Part shown: piece by piece, positions 52,981 through 64,000 of the stretch
Position numbering within the stretch: the first letter of the stretch is position 1
Layout: each line of letters starts with the position of its first letter
Source: Xiphias gladius
Lineage: Eukaryota; Chordata; Actinopteri; Istiophoriformes; Xiphiidae
Reading direction: 5' to 3'
NCBI RefSeq assembly: GCF_016859285.1
Contig: NC_053420.1
Span: 29,134,545-29,198,544 of the forward strand
Length of the DNA: 64,000 bases
Notes under the pieces: generated by a model
Told to the model about the DNA's origin: nothing
Databases searched by the model: none
Seen by the model: only the letters and a program-made list of their open reading frames with translations
Program-made: the position numbers and the translations under genes

Positions 52981-53180
52981 TCTTCGGTGGAGTTGACAGT
53001 TTTTCGAGCCGCGAGCAGACTTTTTAGATTATTGACGACTAAGAAACTCTCCACATATGACGACTATTTCACCAACATAGATGAATTTGGTCTATATATG
53101 GTAATTAAGTAAAGTGGGAAAGGACAACATGCGACCACGGAAACTCACTGGGACAGGTATGCTAGTCTGATTAGAGTCAC

Positions 53181-53193
53181 GTAGCTAGGCAAC
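53181..53193 (-). promoter_or_regulatory. CFAP57: X-box-like RFX site, proximal
   Basis: Minus-strand GTTGCCTAGCTAC compares with the RFX consensus GTNRCC-N(0-3)-RGYAAC: first half perfect, spacer one base, one mismatch in the second half. It is 201 bp above the CFAP57 ATG. Confidence 0.45.
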
Positions 53194-53393
53194 CCGGGAA
53201 ATCGCGATGGCGAACCCGAGAACTCGTTTAAAGTTCCCTCTCTACTCTCCACTACCTGCCTTGGTGCCCAGTACCCGTTTTCACAATATCATCCAAACGT
53301 TTCTGCCCTTACCCCACAAACTGCAGAATAAATTAGAGGGGAAACTTTCGTATGATGTCTAAATGATGCGCTTCGTCTCGCGGGATTTCAAGG

Positions 53394-53406
53394 GTTGCCT
53401 AGCGAC
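53394..53406 (+). promoter_or_regulatory. CFAP57: X-box-like RFX site, distal
   Basis: GTTGCCTAGCGAC has a perfect first half, a one-base spacer and one mismatch in the second half. It is 414 bp above the CFAP57 ATG. It shares the core GTTGCCTAGC with the proximal site on the opposite strand. Confidence 0.45.
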
Positions 53407-54081
53407 GCAACTCTTAAACATTAACAGCACTAATAACTAATCCAGGGCTACACTCTGGTGTAAATGTAAAGGACCTTCACTCAAGAACTGTGTGTTTTAT
53501 CAAATATTATATTATACTGCTATTTTATACTTCTACACTGTATCTCAGAGGGAAATATTGTACTTTGTACTCCAATACATGTATCATTGTAGCTACTTTT
53601 CATATTAAGATTTAACATACAAATTCATCTTATATATTCATTTTATAAAATAGATGCATATAGTAGCCTCTATGCTTATCTATGACTGGCAGGGATCATG
53701 AACACTTTAACTTTTGATACGGTATGGTACATTTTGCTGATGAAATTTTTGCACTCTTACTTAGTAAAACTTTGAATGCAGGAGTTTTACTTGTAATTTC
53801 TCAAGTATGGAATCTGAATCCTCTCACCACCGGCCCTGACTCCCGATTTGAAGGGGAACAAAAGAATCCAGAAGATCTTTGCGAACAGAAGCAAATAATG
53901 GGACCAGCTGTTTTGCGTTTAGGCCAGGAGTGATAGGAAAGCATATAGGATACGCACAACAGAGACAATAGGCCAATAATCTAATAAATTGACTTCACTG
54001 GTGTGGGCATTCAAGATAAGAAGGAAACGTTAGACCAAGATCAAGGTATGGTCTTGCATAGGCGCCACACAAAAGCCATAT

Positions 54082-54091
54082 TATATATATA

Positions 54092-54124
<33 letters not shown>
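54082..54124. repeat. (TA)n microsatellite
   Basis: Nearly pure TA array with one break, intergenic. Confidence 0.9.
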
Positions 54125-55550
54125 GTCTTGGTTGGTAGAAATTCATAGTTTGAATTCATCATTTATTCATTAGTGGATGAAAGTCTGCAGTTAAAATGAT
54201 CTCTAAAACAACAAGCAAATCTCCACACCAACAAGTGGACAAAGGAGAATCCATTTATGATGTTTGAAGGACATAACGAGGACACAGATCTATTGTACCC
54301 TGCGCTTGGCCAGGTTTCAGTAAGAAATAAAGAGTTGGGTATGTGGTTAATAAAAAGACAATAAAAAGAAATGACTTATGCAAGAATGATCTAACATTTA
54401 TAAGTGTCATCTTGGTGAGATATGCTGCCTAATGTTTTCAGTCCCAAGTCGTTTTTGTATAACTGCTACATGGATGAGGATCAGGTTGTCTGAGCTGGCA
54501 GGAGTGGGAGTTCATTTTCCCAGACATAACTAAATAAATCACATTGATCCAGACTGCGTAATTCAAAGGCTTTAATGGCAGGACCCCGTGACATCAGTGA
54601 GAGGTTTTGTATCCAACGCCCCCATTTCAAGAGTGGCAATGCAGCTGATCCATCTCATACGAACAAGTTTCGGGTTTTAGAAAGAGAATTTAATTATAGG
54701 TAAAACTGCTTTATTATATTGAGGGTTTGGGCAGTGACCACTGGTTAGTCTAGACACTGCATTTAATAATGTAATACAATTTTTGCACTTGTGTGGGCCA
54801 TAGGCTGCACTACGCTGGACATATGTGGGCTGTTGGGTGTACTGTGCGCATGCATCTACAGAATGTTCTGGAGGCTCGGATGATGCACACACTGATGGTG
54901 CAGTAATACTTCCTAACGTAACTGATGTTAATGAATAAACCACCTCAATGCCCGATTAAACAACACTGAGGCATCCCAAGAGTCGAAAGTACACCAACTG
55001 TGTTCACAAAGTTTGGTCAAAAATGTAGGCCAGGAGTATGTCTATGCATTGCAGATGTGTTTGTAATGACAAAGCTTTGTTGCGATACATTTTATCTTAA
55101 GATGCAGAGGAATGAAGCACATACATTGAGATGCAGCTTCCTTTAAGTTCTATCAGGCATGTTATAATTCCAAGTGGAGGTTGATACATTTCAGAGACTA
55201 CTTCATGTCCCTTTGAAGTTTAGCTTATTTCAACATTTTCACATTCAGAACTCTGTTGTGGAAAAATAGAAAAAAATCCTTGTGGATCATCAAAGAGTTA
55301 TGTGCAATAAAAGCTCTTGAAAAAATTGTTTAAGCAAGAATTGACTTTATATGGAAACAAGCGTTTCACTACAATAATTAACATTCTAGACTAATATCCC
55401 TTTATAGATGATACGGTCTGAGGAGTATATAAGCTACAATATAATACACTATATACATCCATCTGCCTGTTTCTTGATCACTCATACAGCTTCCTGTGTC
55501 CTCTAGAAAGGCTGTTGGAACATCACAGGCCCAGCAGGTGGCAGTCTTGT

Positions 55551-56900
55551 TTAGCAGGAGATGACGAGAGCATTCACAGACTGCTGACTCTGTGTTCGCT
55601 CCAGAGGTCCACCCGTGGACAAAATCTCACAGGCAGCCAGTTCATGATAGAGAGCGTTGAGCACCTCCAGAATGTGGGCTTTCCCTGTGCAAAGACGGAA
55701 CAGATGTGACCGCTGTGGGAATCATGTTACAAGACCTGTCAAGAACTTAATATATTTCCCTACCCCGAATAACTGTAAGTTTTCATTATCACGTTTCAGA
55801 GAACTTTTACTGATTTCATTGGGCATGTGAGCTCTACTAACCGTGTTGTGGGTCACTGCAAGACTCCAAAGTGCTGAGCAAGATTTTCCCGAGAGACCTC
55901 CGCGAGACGTTCTGAAACAAGAGAGAGCTATTCTCAGATGGCTATCAGGCAGTTAACAGGCACTTTAACAGACAGTCTGACTCTTGCAACCGCAGAGGCA
56001 CTCACACATTTTCAAGAAGCGAAATTAATTTGCTTTCAGGTCTATAATCAATCTCTAACTGTTAGGGTTGGATCACAGAAGAATGGCCAAAAACCCATGT
56101 TATTCCTATGGCGGGTAAGACATGTTTGCTGATTCAACAGGTCAAAGTGGACTTTTAATTTTAGAGTATCAATAAGTTAATGAGTATAGGGAGGTTTGTC
56201 CTTGAACAGTGCTAGTGAATACTTTCAATCTGTTTTTCTTTCTGACGACCGACCAGAAAAATCACTCCAATGCGGTGTGGGTGAATTTCTCTCGGCGGCC
56301 TCACTGCGAAATGGTTTTCATTACTTTGAGTTTCAGCAAAGAGTTTTAGTATACATGATAGTATAACTGCTGTTTACAAGATTTTTAACTGTGCTAAAAC
56401 TCAAAACAACATGTTGTTGGACCTTAAAATGGTAAAATGCTGAATATCACAAAACCTTGGCTATTAGGAGCTTCAGTTCAATAATACTATCAGAATTGAC
56501 TTCTCAAGACTCAACAGTGCAGTTACCCTGAAACTGTGACTAACCAGGTCTCTGAGCTGCTGGAGAAGCTGCAGAATGTCCACAAGTTTCTCCTCCACCA
56601 GCGACAGACGAACCCTCTCTGTCTCCAACATTTGCAGCTCCATCTGAAGCAGCTCAGTCTCCTCAGCCTTCTGCTGTAACTCCTGGACCAAAGAATCCTT
56701 CATCTGAAACACATGGCACAAGCCAGTCAACCTAAAGCACATTAACTTCCTTCTGCCTGGCATAAGGCAAGGTCTCATACTATGGTTAATCTCACATGAA
56801 CATCAGTCAGCGATACTAATGGCAAGGAACTGAACATTTATAGCAAATCTTTATACAGAGAGGTGGAAAAGGACCTATATAGCTGTGAACAGTATGTGTG

Positions 56901-56955
<55 letters not shown>

Positions 56956-59900
56956 AAATGCACACACACACACACACACGCACAGAGTAATTTCTTCAAA
57001 CAGCAGGGCACTGTCATTTTTTTTAGCAAACTCTACTCAAACAAAATTAAATACATTGTAAATTTAAATTTAAAAATTAAATTTTATTTCATAAAATAAA
57101 CTACAGTGTATGTTCATGGTAATGAAGGAATGTGTCACAGTGAAACAGTGTGGCTCACTGATGAGTTTTTAATAGTTTCTGGACAACAATGGAGCTCTAT
57201 GGCAGAGAGGCATAAGATATATCAGGCTTTGGATACACACACACACACACAATGCTGGCAGATAGGATCAAGTTTTGTTGGTTTTGGTCTTTTCATGGGA
57301 TCTGCCAAAAATAAGAAAAATACAGAAAACTACCAAACTTATCCTTTATGACACAACACAGAATAAACAACTTTTCGAGATATATTCTTGAGCTGGGCAT
57401 AGTTTCATAAGCTTGCAAGAGCAGGTGAATATATTACTCTTGGAAATGTAACATTTTTGCATGGTACGCTTGCAAAATATCTTAAAGCAATATAAATATA
57501 AACAATGTAAATATATATCAAATGATGGGGTTATAGAGTGAGTTTTTAGCCCATATTTTGTAGGTTTGCCTGCCAAAAGTGTAAATCCCTGCACTGCACC
57601 TTTACGTCATAGCATATTGACGGACAAAGGTCTCACCCCGCACATCCTGCACATAAACAAAGCCTCACAGTGAGGACTTTGTTTAGTTTTAACTTTTCCT
57701 CCCTGAGTGCTGAGACGTTCTGAGAACACATTGCGTCACAGTTCCCCTTCTGCCTGTCTTCCTGTGTTGTGAAAATACTACTCGACTGTAACAAGAGAGC
57801 TTTAATTTATGATATTCTTCAGTGTCACGCGGGACAAGGGGGGAGTGTTTCTGTGGTCAGGTCCAGTGAGGAACAGCTGCAAACACATGCACACGCACAC
57901 ATACGCAGACGTAGGCTCTGTAGCCGCTGCCGGTGGTTTGGTTAGGTGGAAGCTACAAGATCATGCCACTAGCTGTGGTTTTTTTCTTTTGAAGCCCTCC
58001 ACTTTCATAACAAGCTTCACCAGTACTCTCTAATGTAGTTGAACACTATACACACAGCTGCAAAATGCCATTTGATGTAAAGCAAGAGAGAACACTGTCC
58101 AGAGAGGACGGCTCAGTGCAAAAGGATCCAGCATAACAGAGCAGAGGGTTACTGCAGTACCCCACCCTGGTGTGATAGAGGTCCGTGGTGGTCTGTACCT
58201 GGTCCATGTCTATCTCTGCCTGGCTCTCCTTCAGGTCCAGTTGCTTATGCAACCTGGTCACCCTCTCCAGGAGCTCCACCACAGCGCTGCAGCTCTCCTC
58301 ACTCCTTGAACTCCCAAAATTGGACATCAGCTTCTTGAATGCCTTGTTGTCACACCTGGTCCAGAACAAATACCAGAAAACAGAAAGTCAATGTGGCTGG
58401 ATCGGACTTTGACAAACACTGGGGGAATGACGCCTCTCACTCCTTTGTCTCAGGAGAAGTCATGTCTGAGCAACAATACATTGGCAGCATTTTATTGTGG
58501 GTTTAGTAATACATGGCAACATTCTAGCCGTTAGTACAAACCAGCATGGTCCCTAGTCTATTGTTTTACTCTACTTTTAGATGTTTCAGAAGTTGTGTGT
58601 TTTGGATCAAGCAGAAACACCAACTTCTGGTTTAGGTTGTTAATCCTTTAGACTTTCACTTAAAAATACCATATTTGATACTTTATTTGACTGCAGGTAT
58701 GAACAATAAATCAAATAAATATGTGTAATGTGAAAGTGGTTGCTTGGAGTGAAAAACGGACAGAGAATTATCACCCGACGCTCCAGCGCTGCAGAGCTTT
58801 TTAGCATCTTTTCGCATTCTGCTTTGGTTTTACTGCTCATTTACCATGTGGTTCGCTTTCATCAACCAGCGGCAGAGGACAACTGTTCTCTTTCTCACTT
58901 TCTCAAATAAAGACCTGATAAACCCACTGTACACTATCTGCCCAGCACCAAACAGCAGACAGACAAAGCAACTATGTTGAGCTAGCTGGTGAAGAAAGTC
59001 AAACATCTATCAGCTAATTTTTTAGGAGCTGGTGAAGACCAAACTGAGCTAAACAAACAATGCACACATTATGGAAGAAACCTCAGTTCTTTGGAGACTT
59101 TTAAACCCCTGTCCAAGGAAGGTTTATATCTGCTGATAGTAAAAGCTTCTTTGAGCAGTAGTATGACCCAGCGTTTACTTTGATCACTTATTTCACTGTC
59201 ATTGTATATTGTACATTGTCTGAAAGCTTGAGAAAATTATATGTGTTGAATATTAGTGGATAAGCTGGTTTCAGGCAATGTTTTCCAAACAAATTAGCCA
59301 TAACAATTTAGCTATAATAACATTTGCTACTAAAAAATACTAATGTAGTTTTAAAAATTATTTGTTACATATTTGATCTTGAATCCATTGTTTCATTTAG
59401 TTCAAATTAACAAAATATATGTGCAAAATGTAATCTTGAAATTACAGTGTGCTAGCTATCTTATCATATAGACAGTAAATTTAGGCAAACCACAAAATAG
59501 TATCAAATAGCGTCACTAGTTCGCTGTAACCTGGTGCCCTGCTTCAAGAAACAGTGGTGTTGTAGATGTGCTGTACCTTTCCCCACAGCAGGACAGTCTG
59601 GTCAAGATCCTCTTCACCTCTTCCACCTGCCTCTGTTGTTCTCCGGTCCACTTGTCCTCTTCCTCGTCAGAGGCAGCCTGGCCCTCCACCGAACGAAACA
59701 GCTGCTCCTCCACTAGACCGTCATCATGAATAAAATCATCATTATCACCGTATCATAGCAGTGGTAACCAAAGGTTTATGAGAAGAAAAATGGACCTGTG
59801 ACAATAAGTTTATCTATTCAGACCTGAGACTGGTTGCAAAATTGTGGAAGGGGAAATTAACTTTCTACTTCATCAGCTACAATGGAAGTGTCTTCATCGA

Positions 59901-60064
59901 GGCACTTATCCATCTGTAGCAATACCTGTAGGCCTATAGCTGCGTATTTGACTTTATTCGCTTAAATGTGTGTGACAAAATTGTAATTTGCTAATAATTT
60001 GCTCTTTGCAGTAAAGAGACCATTTGCCCCGCATTCTATGCCTTCAGGAAAAAGACATCTTACT
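55551..60064 (-). CDS. Small coiled-coil protein, 218 aa, identity unknown
   Basis: Five coding exons plus one base of a sixth: 60064 (A of the ATG), 59712-59577, 58355-58199, 56703-56545, 55911-55842, 55684-55551. All junctions are GT-AG with matched phases; 657 nt in frame. The start is inferred: exon 59712 opens with TG in phase 1, and the best upstream donor (AAAA/GTAAGAT at 60064) supplies the A, giving AAAATGG. The protein opens [20 protein letters not shown] (acidic), then [14 protein letters not shown] and charged heptad-rich helices ([40 protein letters not shown]). A compact C-terminal block follows ([37 protein letters not shown]) and it ends NALVISC. No signal peptide or membrane segment. 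I do not recognise the family. An earlier true start further upstream cannot be excluded. Confidence 0.75.
56894..56980. repeat. Compound (TG)n-(TA)n-(CA)n microsatellite
   Basis: TG units, then about 22 TA units, then CA units, giving a near-palindromic simple-sequence block in intron 3 of the 218-aa gene (counting the noncoding first exon). The ORFs over it on both strands are artefacts. Confidence 0.9.
57095..57250. repeat. Dispersed repeat family R2, copy 2, with (AC)n
   Basis: GTGTATGTTCATGGTAATGA, GTGTCACAGTGAAACAGTGT, GGCTCACTGATGAGTTTTTA, GGACAACAATGGAGCTCTAT; ends in an (AC)n run (57235-57250). A diverged copy lies at 51300-51372. Confidence 0.55.
58720..59070. repeat. Dispersed fish repeat, family R1, copy 3
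   Basis: In intron 2 of the 218-aa gene. AGACCTGATAAACCCACTGT, ACACTATCTGCCCAGCACCA, GAGCTAGCTGGTGAAGAAAG and AGGAGCTGGTGAAGACCAAA. This is the best-preserved copy of the family in the window. Confidence 0.6.
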
Positions 60065-60184
60065 TTTGTCTGGGGTCGTCACAGCTCGCCCTGTCGGGGA
60101 ACAGCGGTCATGCTGAAAATCCAAGTAGCATCTCTGGCCCGGCCTGCTGACAACACTCAGCTGCTGCTCTGCCCTGGTGCTGCT

Positions 60185-60197
60185 TGGGAGTTGTAGT
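60185..60197 (-). promoter_or_regulatory. ZNF143/THAP11-type promoter element
   Basis: Minus-strand ACTACAACTCCCA fits the ACTACAANTCCCA element exactly. It lies about 120 bp above the donor that ends the inferred noncoding first exon of the 218-aa gene, so it marks a likely transcription start near 60150-60200. Confidence 0.5.
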
Positions 60198-60673
60198 TTT
60201 GACACCTCTGACCTGAAAGTGAGCACTCTCAGTTCAATATAGCTGTTTCACTGCAGGTTCTCTGTAAATACATGACCCCATCTGTGCTGCTGTGAAACTT
60301 TCTGCACATACACTGACACTGACCAAGGGGCTAAAACTGCTCTTCAAATTTGCACAGATGAGAAAAGTTCAGTCCAAACCAATTTCCAACATCAAAGAAA
60401 ACATATCAAGTAACACAAGGCAGTATGTATTAAGCCACATCTACAACCGCCATGGTAATTTTATAGAGGCCTGTGATGTTGTACGCCAAATCTGGGTGGG
60501 GTAATTGAAGCCAGACATTGTATCTTTAAGGCATTTTACAGTAAAGTGGGTCAGTGGTAAAATGGTGCTATTACTGTGCTGGAGTTAGCTTGCAGGATGT
60601 GAGGTAAAAGCACACTGGATGGAACAAAATTGGAGAAACATACTTTTTAATACATTAACAGCTTTCTAACATC

Positions 60674-60715
60674 TGTTACATGTCTTTTCATCTGCAGATG
60701 AAAAGACATGTAACA
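60674..60715. repeat. Perfect 42-bp palindrome, no spacer
   Basis: The left arm TGTTACATGTCTTTTCATCT plus G is followed at once by its exact reverse complement, centred between 60694 and 60695 in CTGCAG. Pairing stops at the next base on each side. Confidence 0.95.
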
Positions 60716-62169
60716 TTTATAGTCTATATGTCATGTTTTTTTTAATGTCATGGACACATTAAAACATTTGTGCCTAAAAAAAGACTGAACTACAGTTTGT
60801 GTGGATCAATCGTTCTGTAATGGTTTGAATTTTCTAGGTTTCTCCTCCTGTCTGCTCTTTTGTGTTGGGGGAAATCCGATACGGGGACTTCGTAAAATCA
60901 CAGAATAAGTGTTTCCAGATGATGATGTCTTGCTGGAGAAAAAAGAGAAAAGGTTTTCAACAGCCTGACTTTCTGAAAAAAGAAAAAAGTCCCGGAGCCC
61001 CGATGCTTATATCCTGTTGGCACGAGACAGACTATGCTGTAAGACAACATTATACTCTGCATCTCTGTACTGTATTTCTTTGTGAAAAACTGCGGAGAAA
61101 CGACTGACCTCACTGAAGGTCAGTAATTGCAGCATGATTTCAGGCAATCAATCAGAGTCATGTTTAAGTTACTGGGGGCCATGGTGAAGGAAAGACGGAG
61201 TTACTTCATGAGGGCCAGCAGCTGCAGTTGGACCAACATGGAACTGGTGTACAGACGTGAACACACACAAAACTTTGCTGGTTGCTGTGGAAACGCTCAG
61301 ACTCTGGAATGAACTGGTGGAGGGGTTTTTCAAATGCAGGCTTTAGGTGTGACTAATTGCACTTTAATTGACAGTGGCTGGAGGAAGGCTGCAGCCTATG
61401 TCCAGCAAATACTGGAGGAAGCCCAGAGCCTCACGCTTAGGCCTTTGAGATGCATAGAAAGTTAAAAAAATAACTTTGTGTCTCTAAAGACAAAAAAGAC
61501 AACAAACAACCTCAGTTTGGAGGCTGGTAAAATTAATGAGCTCCCAAATATCACACAAAAACTAGTTCTAATTTGTTTTTGACCATGGTTGAAATTTACA
61601 CTGTTTAAAGAGGGTTTCCCATTACATGTTTTGACAGTGATGAGCTATGCTGAAGTGTTGGTTCGTGGTGCTGACTATGGGAATTCCGACTGGATGAGCA
61701 GAGACACATGAAAGTAGTCAAGACAGACATCCTGGATAGTGGTCGGACTGTGGGATTCAGCAGATATAGACAAAATTTGATCAGCGTTTTATTAGACAGG
61801 CATTACAGTTCTCGCCAATGTACGAAATGTAAAAGCAGCATGGGATGAGTTTGACCTGCAAAAAATTAAAATATCAATTCATTTAATTATTTTGCCAAGC
61901 CAGAGAGAAAATTAAATACACCGCAGATTTCACAGTGTAATAAGAGTGTAAATGTAGTTGTTTGTGCTTTTCAGTGAGTGATAAGTAGGAACTCATTGCA
62001 GAATTTGTGCCAGAATACACTATATCTTTATGATTTACGCGTTCACCATATACACCAATTACAATGGTTAACATTTTTAACAACTAGTGTCGAAATTCCT
62101 TACATTTTGTACACAAAAAAGTTAAAGCTAATATTAACTAATAACCTAATATTAACTCATATTTTCATA

Positions 62170-62880
62170 TTAAAAATTGATCAAATGACTATATGTAATT
62201 TCAAAGGTGTTGCTCATAATGAGGAACCCAATGAGAATTATCACTTGACTGCAGTTTGCCTCATCTCTGAGGAATGTTTTTGTGTTTCAGCTAATTATTT
62301 TTGTCATGGAACTTTACTGTTTTGGTTCAGTATCATTAATCTTTTTTCCAGTAGCATCTAGCAGGTGTTTCAATGAAAAAGCTCTGATAAACACAATTGC
62401 CTGCCCAGCAACAAATTGCAGCTAGATGAAGTTAGTAACTAGCTAGTGTAGCATTTTGCTGCAAGATTTTCCCTCTAAGGAGTTGGCAAAGTCCAAAACA
62501 AAGCTAAAAGGAGAGTAAATACTATAATTACATCCACTGGTGGAGAAGAACCTTCAACTGAATGCTATTGTTGCTCCAAGCCTTTTAGCCTCTTTTAGCT
62601 CATTGTTTTTGGTTGATGGCACATTCCAAGGATAGTGGTTCAGTTACAACTCTTTTGAAACACCTTTTGTAGCAGCAGAGAGGCAGTTGTTTTCAGAAAA
62701 AAAATGCACTGCGCACCCAGCACCATACAGTAAATGGACAAAGGTACGGACTACTATATGTAGAAAGTCGAATGTCTAGCAGCTAAATACCCAATATTTT
62801 CTCAGCAGTTCATGGAGACCAAAGAAAAGCCAAAAGGAGAGGGAATACTGCACTTACATGTATGGTAGGACAGATACACA
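62170..62880. repeat. Dispersed fish repeat, family R1, copies 4 and 5
   Basis: Two diverged units in a row. Unit one (62170-62560) has GCTCTGATAAACACAATTGC, TGCCCAGCAACAAATTGCAG and AGGAGTTGGCAAAGTCCAAA. Unit two (62560-62880) has TTAGCCTCTTTTAGCTCATT, GCACCCAGCACCATACAGTA and AGTTCATGGAGACCAAAGAA. Both end in an AAGGAGAG..ATAC phrase. Confidence 0.5.
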
Positions 62881-64000
62881 ACTTCAATTGATAATTTTGG
62901 TCCGTGTCTGCTGGACTAGTTAATAGGCAATCATTTGCTAACACATTAGCCATAAAAAACTTTATAATGTGAATATTTCAGAACTGTGAGTCTATCACCA
63001 TATTTTGTAGTTGTTCTGCACTCAAGTGCTGCGTTAAAGATTACAACTTTAAGAACATTTTAGCATTTTGCGCTGCTCGCCTTTTGTGCCATTCATAAGA
63101 TAAGAGATAAACAGTAAAGTTATTGTCTAAGGTGTACTTAAGATCATAAAGCAGCTAGGAGGAGAATCAAGGCAAAATTTAGCCGTACAAATTTTGCTAA
63201 AAATTTGAAACAGACCTTATAGCTTTTGAGGAAGTACTAAATAATTGGAGCAGATAGATAATCAATTTAACATTTCCTGAACTGTCTATATGGGCTTTAC
63301 TGATTCATGTCCCAAAGGCACCTCTTGGCTTATCTCTATCCAAAATTAAACAGAGACTTGGAATGAGCTTAGACTTTAAGAATAACACAAAAGTCTGAAT
63401 TGAATAATTATACAGGGAAATTCAAGTACAGTATCTACAGTATGTCACTGTCTCTGCGACTGATTATTACACTATTCTTTGTAATGAAGGAAAAAGACAT
63501 CTCATCATTTGATAAGTATATAACTGGCTTGACATTTAAGCTCTTTGCAGAGAAAATACACTAGTGTTACAGTTAAATATATGTGGAAGCATTTTGCAGC
63601 CTTTATAATGGAGGGCTAATTTTTACAACATCCCTAAAGGCACACACACAGGAGTAAAATTATACATGAAGAGCTTTATTGTGCTATGTCAGGGCATTTC
63701 TAATTAATAGGATCCTGCGTTCTGCCCTGTTAGCAAAAGTTTTAAAATGTTCTTTTGGCCTGTGGGGGTAACTCCAGCTGTTTGTTGTTACAGCCAGGAC
63801 ACCCAGTCTTCCAAGTGTTTATCACAGTGCGGCAGTGAAGTGAACTTTCCATCAACATACCCCCCATCAATGCTTCCCCTCCTCCAATCCCTGAGGAGCA
63901 GTTTCCTCTTTCAGGTGTCATCGATCAATGACAGCCTCCTTTCTCTGCAGAGGTTAAAAATGAGGGGATGCTGTAAATGTGAGCTTGAACTTGAAGTTCA

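Larger units (their letters stand above)
52981..55550. other. Space upstream of CFAP57 and downstream of the 218-aa gene
   Basis: 2.6 kb. The first 450 bp should hold the CFAP57 promoter and contains two X-box-like motifs. A (TA)n array lies at 54082-54124. The rest is AT-rich with no exon I can support; a 69-aa ORF (53724-53933) has no splice or protein support. A minus-strand AATAAA at 54710-54715 could end the 218-aa gene's transcript. Confidence 0.5.
60200..64000. other. Gene-free right end of the window
   Basis: 3.8 kb without a supportable exon. It contains a perfect 42-bp palindrome (60674-60715), two tandem diverged copies of repeat family R1 (62170-62880) and otherwise AT-rich sequence. 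The 127-aa plus ORF at 61978-62361 overlaps the repeat and has no protein character. The final 350 bp is less AT-rich but shows no exon. Confidence 0.5.

Noticed and set aside
53724-53933. 69-aa ORF between CFAP57 and the 218-aa gene
   Set aside because: Isolated, no splice partners, AT-rich surroundings.
61978-62361. 127-aa plus-strand ORF
   Set aside because: Overlaps repeat family R1 and is dominated by residues typical of random AT-rich frames.

Overview
This window looks like genomic DNA from a teleost fish, most likely a percomorph. The genes are vertebrate, split by many short GT-AG introns. The spaces between exons hold several families of fish-type Tc1/mariner elements, palindromic miniature transposons, dinucleotide arrays and other diverged fish repeats. 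Six protein genes could be assembled by hand from splice signals, reading phase and recalled vertebrate protein sequences. Each assembled CDS closes in frame. No tRNA or rRNA gene and no CRISPR array was seen.

Layout. 160-12,990 (-): P3H1, the ER collagen prolyl 3-hydroxylase, 15 coding exons, 858 aa, ending in KDEL after an unusually long Lys/Ala-rich tail. 15,382-17,825 (+): C1orf50 homologue (DUF2452-type), 5 exons, 189 aa. 18,019-23,228 (-): AP5B1, the beta subunit of adaptor complex AP-5, 3 exons, 957 aa, tail-to-tail with C1orf50. 24,462-33,060 (+): NUF2, the NDC80-complex kinetochore subunit, 13 exons, 454 aa, head-to-head with AP5B1. 32,883-40,656: about 7.8 kb with no recognised gene; it holds a palindromic MITE, a Tc1 fossil and an unexplained GC-rich island. 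40,657-52,980 (-): CFAP57/WDR65, a WD40 plus coiled-coil axonemal protein, 21 exons, 1,170 aa. 55,551-about 60,200 (-): a small coiled-coil protein of 218 aa that I cannot name, apparently with its start codon split by an intron. 60,200-64,000: no gene seen; diverged repeats and a perfect 42-bp palindrome.

Relationships. These are independent housekeeping, cell-division and ciliary genes, not one pathway. P3H1, C1orf50 and CFAP57 are also close together on human 1p34.2 (recalled), so part of this is old vertebrate synteny. AP5B1 and NUF2 lie on other human chromosome segments, so their place here reflects rearrangement. Promoter motifs fit the genes: two RFX X-box-like sites above CFAP57, NF-Y/E2F-like sites above NUF2, and a ZNF143/THAP11-type element at the inferred 5' end of the 218-aa gene.

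The strongest unusual points are the long P3H1 tail, the split start codon, a non-GT (GC-AG) intron required in CFAP57, the GC-rich island at 36.5-37.7 kb, and one dispersed repeat family that recurs at least five times. I found no clear undescribed multi-gene system.
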